DNA of 64,000 bases from Vreelandella neptunia (GCF_000712975.1 NZ_JHQL01000003.1:124001-188000), one strand, 5' to 3'; counted from the first letter of the stretch, positions 8,184-17,437 are shown. Numbers and translations are program-made. Notes: a model not told the origin generated them from the sequence alone.

Positions 8184-10502
8184 ATGGCGATGAGGCAGCA
8201 TATTGTTAGGTTAAATGAAATGATGGCCGCCATTGGCAGGTACAATGTAGTTCCTCCCTTCTGGCGGCGAAACCCTACTGTTCACGTGGTCGATGCACCT
8301 CTCTTCAAGAGCGAAGCTGCAACCAATATTAATACGGCAGTGAAAGCAAGCACTCACTGTGTTAGTGATGGTGAGAAGCCACTTCCCGGCTGGAATATGT
8401 TGGAACTGGACGGGTTAGGAGCCGATGCTCACGGTGCCGCCACGATTTTTTTCTATACCCATAAAGGCATTATCGAAACGTCGGTGTCATTGCGTCCGGG
8501 GAAAACGACTAAGCGAATTCTCTGGGTGCCGATGGGTGTCAAGAAAATTACATTTTCACTGCTGGCTAGCGAAGCTGCCTTAGCGCACCTGACTGTTGAG
8601 TGGGTGTGGTTGACGCCTTGGTTTGCACATAACCGCTTGGCGCGCCGCTTGATCAATAATCATGCCAGTTACAAAGGGATGACTTCGCGTGAGGTGATTC
8701 GTCATCTTCATGTAGAGTCAGTAGCGCAAGGACGCAGCTGGCGCAGTATTGCCTTGGCGGAATATAACCAAACCCATGCAAAACAACATGTGTCAGAAGA
8801 CTATGCGCGATGGGTAGATACGACCGAAAAAACGGCGAGCGAAGATCCTCAGTCAATAATTGCCAATTTGAAAACGGCGCCGTTATTCTCGCTCATCATG
8901 CCAGTAACGTTGGGCGACCTAGAGCAAGGCGAGGCGCCTTTTATTGCCACCATTAACTCTTTAAAAGCGCAAAGTTACTTTTTTTGGGAAGTGTTTATCG
9001 TGCTTTCCGCTGAGATTACTGATGCTCAGCGTCGAACGTTAGAAGGCTATATTCCTAGCACTAGCCGCATTAATCTGATTCGTAGTTACCATCGCACCTT
9101 GGCAAAGTTAGACCACCAAGGGTTTATTCAAACCCAAGGCGATGGGGTAATGCGTATTAGCTGGGGGGATCAGTTAGCCCCTGAAGCGCTGTGTATGCTT
9201 GCAAAAGCGTGGAACGATTATCCTAATGCACAGCTTTTTTATACTGATGAGGATGTGATAACAGCTGGTGGTAAGCGCTGCCAGCCACGTTTTAAGCCAG
9301 GCTGGAATCCGGACTTGCTACTTTCAACTAACTACATTGGCCGAGTAGCGCTATATAAGCGAAGGTTATTATGGCAGCTGGAGTCAGAGCAGGCAGATCT
9401 GCTCTCTAACCTCACCAGCCGAGCAGCGGTAGATTATGCATTAGCACTTACTTTTATGATGTGGAAAGTGACTCACGGCAACGAAAAATCGGTGTGTCAT
9501 TTGCCTGCTATGTTATATCACCGTAGTGAAGACTTCCCTCATCCGCTTCACCAGCAGGACGCCATCTCCTTAGTAAGTAGTGTACTAAAGCAGCACGTGG
9601 CGAGTGCGAAAGCGATGGTTCAACCTGGATTAACCAATGACTCGGTACGTATCGAATGGCCTATTCCTAACCCTGCGCCACTGGTGAGTTTATTGGTGCC
9701 TACCCGTAATGGTGTAGATATTTTACGGCCCTGTGTAGACGCTATCTTAGAACGCACGGCTTATACCCATTTCGAGCTATTGATCTTAGATAATCAGAGC
9801 GACTGCCCAGAGACCCTTGCTTATATGCAAGAGGTCGCTCAGCGTGACTCACGAGTGCGTGTATTGCATTGGGATCATCCGTTTAACTACTCAGCGATTA
9901 ATAACTTTGGTGCGTTGCACGCTAATGGCAGCATTATTGGCTTAATCAATAATGATGTAGAGCCGGTAAACGAGTATTGGCTAACTGAAATGGTCAGCCA
10001 GGCTTGTCGTTCTGAAATTGGCTGTGTGGGTGCCAAACTCTATTATCCAAATGGCATGCTGCAGCATGGTGGGGTCATTCTCGGTTTAGGTGATGTGGCG
10101 GGCCACGCGCATCGTTTCTTCCCCCGTGAAAGTGACGGTTACACTGGGCGTTTGAAGCTGGTTCAGAACTTATCGGCGGTGACGGCTGCCTGTTTGTTAG
10201 TGCGCAAAAATGTATTTAACAACGTTGGTGGCTTAAATGAACAGCACCTAAGCGTTGCTTATAACGATGTCGACTTCTGTATCAAAGTGAGAGAGGCAGG
10301 CTACCGTAACTTGTGGTCTCCGTTTGCTGAACTTTACCACCATGAGTCTATCTCGCGTGGTGCCGATGATACGCCAACTAAACGCGCCCGCTGGCTAAGT
10401 GAAGTGGCGTACATGCGCCGTACCTGGGGGAAACATTTGGATTGTGATCCTGCTTACAATCCCAATCTGACGTTGGTACATGAAGACTTTTCATTAAGAT
10501 AA
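8184..10502 (+). CDS. Two-domain GT2 family glycosyltransferase (WbbL/rhamnosyltransferase-like)
   Basis: 772 residues. An N-terminal beta-rich module (about 1-150) precedes a first GT2-like domain (about 230-430: LFSLIMPVTLG, FYTDEDVITAGGKR, PRFKPGWNPDLLLSTNYIG). A second GT2 domain starts near 495 (PLVSLLVPTRNGVDILRPCV, LDNQSDCPET, GLINNDVEPV with the DxD-like centre, VGAKLYYPNGMLQHGGVILG, YNDVDFCIKVREAGYRNLWSP). The order resembles large rhamnan/O-antigen rhamnosyltransferases. ATG 8184 is used here; ATG 8190 has a better-spaced AAGGA ribosome-binding site (8180-8184) and may be the true start. It follows the preceding gene by 30 bp and is probably in its operon. Donor and acceptor are unknown. 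Confidence 0.9.
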   Translation: MAMRQHIVRLNEMMAAIGRYNVVPPFWRRNPTVHVVDAPLFKSEAATNINTAVKASTHCVSDGEKPLPGWNMLELDGLGADAHGAATIFFYTHKGIIETSVSLRPGKTTKRILWVPMGVKKITFSLLASEAALAHLTVEWVWLTPWFAHNRLARRLINNHASYKGMTSREVIRHLHVESVAQGRSWRSIALAEYNQTHAKQHVSEDYARWVDTTEKTASEDPQSIIANLKTAPLFSLIMPVTLGDLEQGEAPFIATINSLKAQSYFFWEVFIVLSAEITDAQRRTLEGYIPSTSRINLIRSYHRTLAKLDHQGFIQTQGDGVMRISWGDQLAPEALCMLAKAWNDYPNAQLFYTDEDVITAGGKRCQPRFKPGWNPDLLLSTNYIGRVALYKRRLLWQLESEQADLLSNLTSRAAVDYALALTFMMWKVTHGNEKSVCHLPAMLYHRSEDFPHPLHQQDAISLVSSVLKQHVASAKAMVQPGLTNDSVRIEWPIPNPAPLVSLLVPTRNGVDILRPCVDAILERTAYTHFELLILDNQSDCPETLAYMQEVAQRDSRVRVLHWDHPFNYSAINNFGALHANGSIIGLINNDVEPVNEYWLTEMVSQACRSEIGCVGAKLYYPNGMLQHGGVILGLGDVAGHAHRFFPRESDGYTGRLKLVQNLSAVTAACLLVRKNVFNNVGGLNEQHLSVAYNDVDFCIKVREAGYRNLWSPFAELYHHESISRGADDTPTKRARWLSEVAYMRRTWGKHLDCDPAYNPNLTLVHEDFSLR

Positions 10503-10509
10503 TTGCCGA

Positions 10510-10725
10510 TAAAAGTGTTGTAGCGACAGCGCTCCCGCGAAGGCTGCGGCAACGGTGCTGGGGTCGGTTGATGGCGGTGCCATTAGGCGTCGTTCCGCCG
10601 CCTCCCGCGGGTGCCTCATTCGCTCGTTCCTCGCGAGATTCGTTACCACGCGCTACCAATGTATTGAATCTATAGGTTTTGTAGCGCGGTGTAAGCGTCA
10701 GCGCACCCGCGAAAGCAGCTATGTT
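10510..10725. repeat. Dispersed REP-family repeat (long unit)
   Basis: This intergenic copy contains the core CGCTCGTTCCTCGCGA near 10621, then ACGCGCTAC, a 20-30 bp spacer, and GTAGCGCGG ... GCGCACCCGCG. It is clearly homologous to the 169-bp units of the array at 26.3-27.1 kb, but has diverged. It fills the gap between two polysaccharide genes. Reading frames inside it are not treated as genes. Confidence 0.8.
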
Positions 10726-10746
10726 GATACAGCTTAAAGAGATCTT

Positions 10747-13425
10747 ATGGTGAATAGCCACTCTTCGTGGGTCGTGCTTAGCGATGGTGGCCTGCCAACA
10801 GAAGATATCTATTTTCTTAAATCTGCAGCGCCTGCGCTGCAAAGCCAGGGGGCAGCGGTTGAGCGTTTTGTTGCTTCGCGCTCTTTCGGTGCTGCTTGGC
10901 GTTACGGTCGTTCCTTTTTGCGCCAGTATGCCGGTGCGAATCTACTACTGTGTCGTTCATTGCCGCCCAGTTGGCTGCGCTGGTTAGAACGCAACCGCCA
11001 CGCATTTGGCTATATTGGTTACTTAATTGACGATGATATTGAGGCGGCGGCCAACGACTCAACGTTACCGCAAGCCTATCGAAAGCGCATGGCACGTATC
11101 GCGAAGCTGCAGCCTAGGTTGCTTGCCTTATGTGATGAGGTTATTGCTTGCAGTGGTGCACTCGCTGAGCGTTTCCAGCCCTATCATCATCGCGTTGTGG
11201 TACTAACGCCTCCAATGATTGCGGCGCTACCGCCGTTAGCGCATTTTGCATCGTTGCCTTCTTCTAATACCCCTTGGAAAATTGGCTTTTATGGCACACG
11301 GGCGCATCTGAATGACTTACAGCACATCGCGCCCGCGTTAACGGCTATTCAGCAAGCCCGCACCGATACTCAGCTGGAAATAATGCTTGGCAAACATACG
11401 CCTAGCGCGTTAGCGGCATTGCCTCGTACCGCGGTACCCGATCCGTTACCGTGGAGCGCTTTTCGCACTTACCAAGCAAGTAATCTGCTTCATATTGGGT
11501 TGGCACCATTGTTAAACACTCCTTTTAATCAGGGAAAGTCGTTTATTAAGTTTTTCGATATTACCGCGATGGGTGGGGTGGGGGTTTACGCTAATCGTTA
11601 TCCTTATACAGAAATAGTCAGCCATGGGGTCAATGGGCTTCTGGTAGAAGACTCTCCTAAGGCATGGCAGGCTGCCATAGAGCAGTTACTTAATGATCCA
11701 GCCGCGACTGCTAAAATGGCGCAACAGGCAGCAAGAGATGCCGTTAGCGTCGGAAATCCGCAATTCGCTGTTAGGTTTTGGCAGGCGCGCGCAAACCAAT
11801 TAAATGTTAATGAGGGAGCAAGTAGAATGGATGCCATCGTTAAGGCGTTTTTTGATGAAACTCCGGATGCCAATATCTCGAAAGAGCGGGTGGCATTTGG
11901 TACGTCTGGTCATCGGGGGCGTGCCTCAGAACGCACCTTTAACGCTGCACACATTTTTGCGATTACCCAAGCGGTGGTGGATTACCGTTCGGAAGCAGGC
12001 TACCAGGGGCCTATGTTTTTGGGTGTTGATACCCATGCGCTTTCAAAACCTGCTTGGGAGTGCGCGCTGCGGGTGTTGGCGGCTAACAAGGTGCCGGTGC
12101 TTATCGAAAAAGATGCTGGCATCACGGCAACGCCGTTGGTGAGCCGGGCGATTCTGCAGCACAATCATGCTCAAAAACAGCATTTCTGCGACCAGGCGGC
12201 GTTAGCTGATGGCTTGATTATTACGCCTTCTCATAATCCACCAGAAGATGGTGGTATTAAATATAACCCTGCCCATGGCGGCCCAGCAGATACTGACGCC
12301 ACGTCTTGGATTGAGCTTCGCGCTAATGCTTATTTGCTGCGCCAGTTAAATGACATTACGTTGGTGCCATTAGAGCAGGCGTTGGCTCATGCTCAGGAGT
12401 ATGACTTTACTGCCCACTATGTTGCGCAGTTGGGCAGCGTGGTGGATATGGCTGCTATTCAAAACGCTAATCTTACGCTGGGTGTCGACCCTATGGGCGG
12501 TACGGCATTACCGGTATGGCAGGCAGTGGCTGAACACTTCGGCTTAAATCTTGAAGTGGTGAATACCTCGGTCGATGCCACCTTCAGCTTTATGCCGCCG
12601 GATCATGACGGCAAAATCCGCATGGACTGCTCAAGCTCAGCAGCGATGGCTAATTTGCTGAATATCAAAGACCGCTTTGATATTGCCTTTGGTAACGACC
12701 CCGATGCTGATCGCCATGGCATTGTCGATGCCAACGGGTTGATGAACCCCAATCACTTTTTAGCGGTGTGTGTGGATTATCTGATCGGCCATCGGCCTGA
12801 GTGGGCAGAAACACTTAGCATTGGTAAGACGCTGGTGTCCTCTTCGATGATTGACCGGGTCGTGGCGAGCCATCAGCGTACGCTATATGAAGTGCCTGTC
12901 GGTTTTAAGTGGTTTGTTGAAGGCTTGCACGATGGCTGGTTAGCCTTTGGCGGTGAAGAGAGTGCTGGCGCTAGTTTATTAACTCGTGATGGTAAGGCTT
13001 GGTCGACTGATAAAGATGGCATTGCACTGTGTTTGCTAGCGGCGGAAATAATGGCGGTTACTGGGAAAACGCCCAGTGAGTATTACCGTTCATTAACCGA
13101 ACGTTTCGGCGAGCCGTTCTATAAGCGTGTCGATACTGCCTGTACTGCTGAAGAAAAGGCGGCTTTCAAACAGCTCAGCGCTGAGAGTGTTACTGAAACT
13201 ACCTTGGCAGGTGACCCGATCACTGCCGTATTGGTCAACGCCCCCGGCAACGGCGCAGCCATTGGTGGTTTGAAGGTAACAACTGACAATGGTTGGTTTG
13301 CGGCCCGCCCCAGTGGCACGGAATCGCTTTACAAAGTGTATGCGGAAAGCTTTAAAGGCCCGCAGCATTTGGATGAACTAATCGATAGTGCCACCACGCT
13401 GCTTTCTGGTGTGTTAAAGGGGTAA
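10747..13425 (+). CDS. pgm: Glycosyltransferase-phosphoglucomutase fusion protein
   Basis: 892 residues with no stop between the parts. Residues 1-350 look like a GT-B-type glycosyltransferase (YLIDDDIEA, KIGFYGTRAHLND, IGLAPLLNTPFNQGKSFIKF, then NGLLVEDSPKAWQAAIEQLL). Residues 361-892 are an almost complete alpha-D-phosphohexomutase of the E. coli Pgm type: FGTSGHRG, the phosphoserine loop TPSHNPPEDGGIKYNP, the metal loop NDPDADRHG, the sugar loop GGEESAGAS and the phosphate loop RPSGTE. Pgm interconverts glucose-6-phosphate and glucose-1-phosphate, feeding GalU. An internal ATG at 11827 (Met361) has its own ribosome-binding site, so free Pgm may also be made. Compared with stand-alone Pgm only about the first 10-15 residues are missing from that start. 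A recently fused gene pair is the likeliest origin. Confidence 0.9.
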   Translation: MVNSHSSWVVLSDGGLPTEDIYFLKSAAPALQSQGAAVERFVASRSFGAAWRYGRSFLRQYAGANLLLCRSLPPSWLRWLERNRHAFGYIGYLIDDDIEAAANDSTLPQAYRKRMARIAKLQPRLLALCDEVIACSGALAERFQPYHHRVVVLTPPMIAALPPLAHFASLPSSNTPWKIGFYGTRAHLNDLQHIAPALTAIQQARTDTQLEIMLGKHTPSALAALPRTAVPDPLPWSAFRTYQASNLLHIGLAPLLNTPFNQGKSFIKFFDITAMGGVGVYANRYPYTEIVSHGVNGLLVEDSPKAWQAAIEQLLNDPAATAKMAQQAARDAVSVGNPQFAVRFWQARANQLNVNEGASRMDAIVKAFFDETPDANISKERVAFGTSGHRGRASERTFNAAHIFAITQAVVDYRSEAGYQGPMFLGVDTHALSKPAWECALRVLAANKVPVLIEKDAGITATPLVSRAILQHNHAQKQHFCDQAALADGLIITPSHNPPEDGGIKYNPAHGGPADTDATSWIELRANAYLLRQLNDITLVPLEQALAHAQEYDFTAHYVAQLGSVVDMAAIQNANLTLGVDPMGGTALPVWQAVAEHFGLNLEVVNTSVDATFSFMPPDHDGKIRMDCSSSAAMANLLNIKDRFDIAFGNDPDADRHGIVDANGLMNPNHFLAVCVDYLIGHRPEWAETLSIGKTLVSSSMIDRVVASHQRTLYEVPVGFKWFVEGLHDGWLAFGGEESAGASLLTRDGKAWSTDKDGIALCLLAAEIMAVTGKTPSEYYRSLTERFGEPFYKRVDTACTAEEKAAFKQLSAESVTETTLAGDPITAVLVNAPGNGAAIGGLKVTTDNGWFAARPSGTESLYKVYAESFKGPQHLDELIDSATTLLSGVLKG
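11812..11829 (+). promoter_or_regulatory. Candidate internal ribosome-binding site for free Pgm
   Basis: GAGGGAG at 11812-11818 lies 8 nt before ATG 11827 inside the fusion gene. This is normal Shine-Dalgarno spacing, exactly where an independent pgm gene would start. It is consistent with a remnant or still-working start site. Confidence 0.55.
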
Positions 13426-13439
13426 GGAGTGGGGCGGCT

Positions 13440-13590
13440 ACGCCGCCATCGCCCGATCAATCGGCCTCCTACAATAGAACAGCGGCACGGTACCGTGTGG
13501 GAGGGAGCTTCAGCTCGCGATGATTGGGGCACTTCAACCTGGGACAGCGCACCCGCAAAAGCAGCGCGAAGCGGTGTTGGGATTCGACTA
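13440..13590. repeat. Mosaic of REP-like sequences between pgm and pgi
   Basis: The 313-bp gap after the fusion gene holds three repeat pieces. The first, at 13445-13475, reads on the minus strand as GTAGGAGGCCGATTGATCGG. The second, near 13497-13530, is GTGGGAGGGAGCTTCAGCTC followed by GCGATGATTGGGG, a Pseudomonas-type REP palindrome in the other orientation. The third, at about 13543-13588, matches part of the long REP unit of the 26-kb array (CAGCGCACCCGCAAAAGCAG). The remaining 13591-13738 is AT-richer and should carry the pgi promoter; the only candidate seen is TATAGT at 13695 with a poorly spaced -35. Confidence 0.7.
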
Positions 13591-13738
13591 TCGGAGTGCG
13601 AGATTGCTACTCATACTTAACAATTATTTGTCATCCTATTGTAAACTCTAGCGTTGAATGTAAAGAGGTTTGGGCTGGCGTGGCTTTTGCTTTGTATAGT
13701 TATCACGTCCACCCTTAATTTTTTCAAGGAAGACACTC

Positions 13739-15412
13739 ATGAACTCTCCGCTATCGAGCGCCACTCCACGCGTTTATACCCCCGTAAGTGAACTGCATGT
13801 GCATGCCGAGCATCTTCAGGCCCAGTCGTTAAGTGACTTGTTAGGCAGTGGTTCTACTGCTGCCCAGCAACGTGCTAATGCATTGGCGTTTACATTTGGT
13901 AGCCTGCATATTGATTTCAGCAAGCAGCGCTTAACCACTAAAACACTAATGCTTTTAAAGGATTGGGTGGAAAGTTGTGGTTTGGCAGCTAAGCGTCAGG
14001 CGTTGTTTGCAGGTGCAAAGGTCAACACGTCTGAAAGGCGTGCAGCGTTGCACGTGGCGGCAAGGTGGCCGAGCAGCGAAACACCCCCCGAGGGGATGGA
14101 GAGCGCGGCAGCTTTTTGCCAACACCAGCGCAAGCGTATGGCGGAGATGGTGGAGCGCGTTCATAGCGGTAAATGGTACGGTGCTACTGGTCAAGCGATC
14201 ACTGATATAGTGCATATTGGCGTAGGTGGCTCTGATTTGGGGCCAAAATTGGTCAGTGAAGCGCTAGCGGACCGCCCCAGCAGTGCCAAAGTGAACGTGC
14301 ATTATGTTTCCACGATGGATGGTGCGCAGCTGCTGCCCTTAATGGAGTGCTTAAACCCTGCGACCACGCTATTGGTGCTAGCGTCTAAATCGTTCACTAC
14401 CGCTGATACCCAGTTTAATGTGCGCACGGCGCTAGCGTGGTTAAGCCATGCGCTTGAAGTCGATGAAGCCACTGTTTGCCGTCATCAGTTGATTGGCGTG
14501 TCGTCTAAGCCTGAAAAAATGACCGAGTTTGGTGTGCCTGAGGCGCAGCAGCTGGTGTTTAAGGAGTGGATTGGCGGGCGCTTTTCGCTATGGTCACCCA
14601 TTGGTATCAGCGTGGCGATGCAGCTGGGTTTAGAGTGCTTTGATGCGCTGCTAGAGGGAGCGCATGCCATGGATAAGCACTTTCTGAACACGCCCATCGA
14701 GGAAAACTTGCCCGCTCTTGTGGCGTTGGTAGGGGCGTGGAACTCCCAGTTTTTAAACATTCCTACCCATGCGGTGCTTCCTTATGATGGCCGGTTAAAA
14801 AGCTTGCCTGCGTATTTGCAGCAGTTGGAAATGGAATCTAACGGTAAGAGCGTTGGTCTAGATGGCCGGTCGGTTACCCATGCAACCTGTCCTATTTTAT
14901 GGGGGGATGTAGGGCCTAATGGGCAGCATGCATTTTATCAGCTGTTACATCAGGGTGTTCATACCGTCAGCGCTGATTTTGTGGCCGTGGCGCAGCGGGC
15001 TGGCGTTGGGTGTGAAAAGATTAATCGTTCACTGAAAGCCCAGGAGCAGTTAACCTTAGCGCACTGTTTGGCGCAGTCTCAGCTGTTTGCGTTAGGCGAT
15101 GATGCGATTCCTCAAGAGCTGCGCGGTTTAATGGCCCAGGGGTATCGCGGTAATCAACCTAATTCAGTTGTGCTGCTAAAAACGTTGGATGCGTGGTCGA
15201 TCGGTGCATTACTGGCGCTTTATGAGCACAAAGTGTTTGTTCAATCGGTATTATGGAATTTGAACCCTTTCGATCAGCCGGGGGTAGAGTTAGGTAAGCG
15301 GTTGGCAACTAGCCTTTACCAAACACTGGCGGACGAGCCGGTTGAGTATCAGAATGTAGAAGATCCGAGTACTGCTCAATTGCTGCATAAAGTGAACGAG
15401 TGGCGTAAGTAA
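13739..15412 (+). CDS. pgi: Glucose-6-phosphate isomerase
   Basis: Cytoplasmic enzyme interconverting glucose-6-phosphate and fructose-6-phosphate. Its 557 residues match the bacterial Pgi length of about 550. Signature segments are IGVGGSDLGPKLV near residue 160, LASKSFTTADT, GGRFSLWSPIG (PGI signature 1 region), LPAYLQQLEMESNGKSV with the catalytic Glu, and a C-terminal NPFDQPGVELGKRLA (signature 2 with the catalytic Lys). AAGGAAG lies just before the ATG. It is flanked by the pgm fusion and galU, so it supplies hexose phosphate to sugar-nucleotide synthesis as well as serving glycolysis/gluconeogenesis. Confidence 0.97.
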   Translation: MNSPLSSATPRVYTPVSELHVHAEHLQAQSLSDLLGSGSTAAQQRANALAFTFGSLHIDFSKQRLTTKTLMLLKDWVESCGLAAKRQALFAGAKVNTSERRAALHVAARWPSSETPPEGMESAAAFCQHQRKRMAEMVERVHSGKWYGATGQAITDIVHIGVGGSDLGPKLVSEALADRPSSAKVNVHYVSTMDGAQLLPLMECLNPATTLLVLASKSFTTADTQFNVRTALAWLSHALEVDEATVCRHQLIGVSSKPEKMTEFGVPEAQQLVFKEWIGGRFSLWSPIGISVAMQLGLECFDALLEGAHAMDKHFLNTPIEENLPALVALVGAWNSQFLNIPTHAVLPYDGRLKSLPAYLQQLEMESNGKSVGLDGRSVTHATCPILWGDVGPNGQHAFYQLLHQGVHTVSADFVAVAQRAGVGCEKINRSLKAQEQLTLAHCLAQSQLFALGDDAIPQELRGLMAQGYRGNQPNSVVLLKTLDAWSIGALLALYEHKVFVQSVLWNLNPFDQPGVELGKRLATSLYQTLADEPVEYQNVEDPSTAQLLHKVNEWRK

Positions 15413-15435
15413 CGAAACGATAAAGGACGTAGTTA

Positions 15436-16290
15436 ATGACTCAAGTTCGCAAAGCGATTATTCCGGTGGCGGGTTTTGGCACGCGCCTGCTGCCTATTAG
15501 CAAGGCGATCCCTAAGGAGATGGTGCCCGTGGTGGATCGTCCGCTTATTCAGCACGTGGTGGAAGAGGCGCTGGCGGCGGGAATTAATGAAATCATTTTG
15601 GTAACCCGGGCAGGTAAATCTGCCATCGAAGACCATTTTGATGCCCACTTCGAGCTTGAGCACTCATTAGCGAGTAAGGGCAAGGATGCGTTGTTAGAAA
15701 CGCTGTCGGCTATTTCACCCAAAAAACTCAAAGTGACCAGCGTCCGTCAGCCTAATGCCAAAGGCTTAGGCCACGCTATTTTCTGCGCCGCGCACCTGTT
15801 AGATAAAGACGAGCCATTTGCCGTTATTCTACCCGACGTGTTGGTGAAACCACAGGTGGGTAATGCAGCGTGTGACTTGGGCAGCATGGTAGAGCGTTGG
15901 GATGCTAACGGTGCCTCGCAAATCATGGTCGAAGCTGTGCCTCAGGAAGAAGTTTACCGCTATGGCATTGTTGATTGTGACGAGCCAGCCGCCGGTGAAA
16001 GTGCCGATATGCGTGGTGTGGTAGAGAAGCCAGCGCCTGAAGAAGCGCCTTCACGCCTTTCGGTGATTGGCCGCTATGTGCTGCCGTATCGCATTATGGA
16101 GTTGCTACGTGACCAGCCCCCCGGTGCGGGTAATGAAATTCAGTTGACCGATGCGATTGATCGGTTGATGCAGGAAGGCAAAACCGTGCAAGCGTTCCGT
16201 ATGCATGGTCGCACCTTTGATTGTGGGCATATTGAAGGCTGGTTAAAAGCCAATACCACGCTCGCCCGCGAAGCGGGTTACGACGTGTAA
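15436..16290 (+). CDS. galU: UTP-glucose-1-phosphate uridylyltransferase
   Basis: 284 residues. It makes UDP-glucose from UTP and glucose-1-phosphate, the direct substrate of Ugd encoded upstream. The N-terminal nucleotide-binding motif is AGFGTRLLPISKAIPKEM. Other typical segments are ITRAGKSAIEDHF-like (residues about 55-67), AVILPDVLV, GVVEKPAPEEAPS, GRYVLPYRIMELL and FDCGHIEGWLKAN near the C-terminus. It lies 23 bp after pgi with AAAGGA before the ATG, so it is probably co-transcribed. A strong terminator follows. Confidence 0.97.
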   Translation: MTQVRKAIIPVAGFGTRLLPISKAIPKEMVPVVDRPLIQHVVEEALAAGINEIILVTRAGKSAIEDHFDAHFELEHSLASKGKDALLETLSAISPKKLKVTSVRQPNAKGLGHAIFCAAHLLDKDEPFAVILPDVLVKPQVGNAACDLGSMVERWDANGASQIMVEAVPQEEVYRYGIVDCDEPAAGESADMRGVVEKPAPEEAPSRLSVIGRYVLPYRIMELLRDQPPGAGNEIQLTDAIDRLMQEGKTVQAFRMHGRTFDCGHIEGWLKANTTLAREAGYDV

Positions 16291-16316
16291 ATCGCTAGCC
16301 GTAAGACGAAGATTAT

Positions 16317-16352
16317 AAAAGCCGCTCAGTTCATACTGCAGCGGCTTTTTTC
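16317..16352 (+). terminator. Rho-independent terminator after galU
   Basis: AAAAGCCGCT pairs with AGCGGCTTTT around a 13-nt loop and is followed by a T run. It ends the pgi-galU transcript before cysQ. Confidence 0.9.
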
Positions 16353-16381
16353 GTTTATAGCAGTTTTGATGGAGAGGTTCT

Positions 16382-17140
16382 ATGAAAAAGCTATTAGAGC
16401 AGGTGCTAGAAATCGCGCACGAAGCGGGCAGTGCCATTATGTCCGTTTACGCCCGCGAATTTAGCGTGGAAGAGAAGGAAGATAAAAGCCCCCTCACGGA
16501 AGCGGATAAAGCAGCCCATGAGGTGATCATGCGTGGTTTGCAGGGGCTTGCTGTGCAGCTACCAATACTCTCTGAAGAAGATATCGAGGGCTTTAGTGGG
16601 GTAGACAGCGATGGCCGTTATTGGTTGGTCGACCCGCTTGATGGCACCAAAGAGTTTATCAAGCGTAACGGTGAGTTCACCGTGAATATTGCGCTGATTG
16701 AACAGGGTAAGCCGGTGTTAGGCGTGGTGACTGCTCCTGCGCTTGAAACCGCTTATGTGGCTGCTGAAGGTGTGGGTGCGTTTAAGGTGGAAGCAGACGG
16801 CCAACGCCATGAAATTCGTGTGGCGGGTAAGCCGGAAACGGCTGCTTGGCGCGTGGTGGGGAGTCGTTCGCACCCAAGCCCCGACCTTGCTGCCTGGCTT
16901 GAAACGCTAGGTGAGCATGAAATGCTGCCCATGGGTAGTTCGCTTAAGCTGTGCTTGATTGCAGAAGGCAAAGCCGATGCGTATCCCCGTTTAGGTCCGA
17001 CTTGCCTATGGGATACGGGTGCCGCACATGCCGTGGTGCTTCAAGCCGGTGGTCGTGTGGAAACCCTAGAAGGGCAGCCGCTTAGCTACGCCAACCCCAG
17101 CGAGAAGCTCAACCCGTACTTTGTTGTTTGGGGGCATTAA
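16382..17140 (+). CDS. cysQ: 3'(2'),5'-bisphosphate nucleotidase
   Basis: 252 residues of the inositol-monophosphatase superfamily. CysQ removes the 3'-phosphate from PAP/PAPS, recycling a by-product of sulfate assimilation or sulfotransfer. The metal-site motifs are LSEEDIEG (second-sphere Glu/Glu), WLVDPLDGTKEFIKRNGEF starting near residue 80, and LWDTGAAHAV near residue 203. An ATG with GGAGAGG just upstream starts it. It sits in a polysaccharide locus behind its own gap, so a link to polymer sulfation is possible, but no sulfotransferase is visible in the window. Confidence 0.95.
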   Translation: MKKLLEQVLEIAHEAGSAIMSVYAREFSVEEKEDKSPLTEADKAAHEVIMRGLQGLAVQLPILSEEDIEGFSGVDSDGRYWLVDPLDGTKEFIKRNGEFTVNIALIEQGKPVLGVVTAPALETAYVAAEGVGAFKVEADGQRHEIRVAGKPETAAWRVVGSRSHPSPDLAAWLETLGEHEMLPMGSSLKLCLIAEGKADAYPRLGPTCLWDTGAAHAVVLQAGGRVETLEGQPLSYANPSEKLNPYFVVWGH

Positions 17141-17142
17141 AA

Positions 17143-17437
17143 GCAGCGCGCAGCGGTGCTGAGATTGGGGCGGTGCCTCTGGGCGTCGTTCCGCCGCCTT
17201 CCGCGGGTGCCGCCTGCGCTCGTTCCTCGCGATCGGCGTTACCACGCGCTACTTAATGTATTGAATTCATCGGGGTTTTGGACGGGTGCCTCTGGGCGTC
17301 GTTCCGCCGCCTCCCGCGGGTGCCGCCTGCGCTCGTTCCTCGCGATCGGCGTTACCACGCGCTACTCCATGTATTGAATCCACCGGGGGTTGGGATTGGA
17401 TGGGGTGCCTTCGGGTGTCGTTCCGCTGCCAGTCGCG
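17143..17437. repeat. Two and a half REP-family units between cysQ and wzx
   Basis: Two full short units are visible, with cores GCGCTCGTTCCTCGCGATCG starting at 17216 and 17329 (113 bp apart). The joining spacer reads TGTATTGAATTCATCGGG. A third, decayed half unit at about 17400-17437 resembles GGTGCCTTTGGGCGTCGTTC. This matches the 112-bp unit type at the left end of the 26-kb array. Confidence 0.85.

Noticed and set aside
10378-10842. 154-codon minus-strand open frame across the end of a glycosyltransferase gene
   Set aside because: It covers the REP copy and the starts/ends of two strong plus-strand genes; no recognisable protein features.
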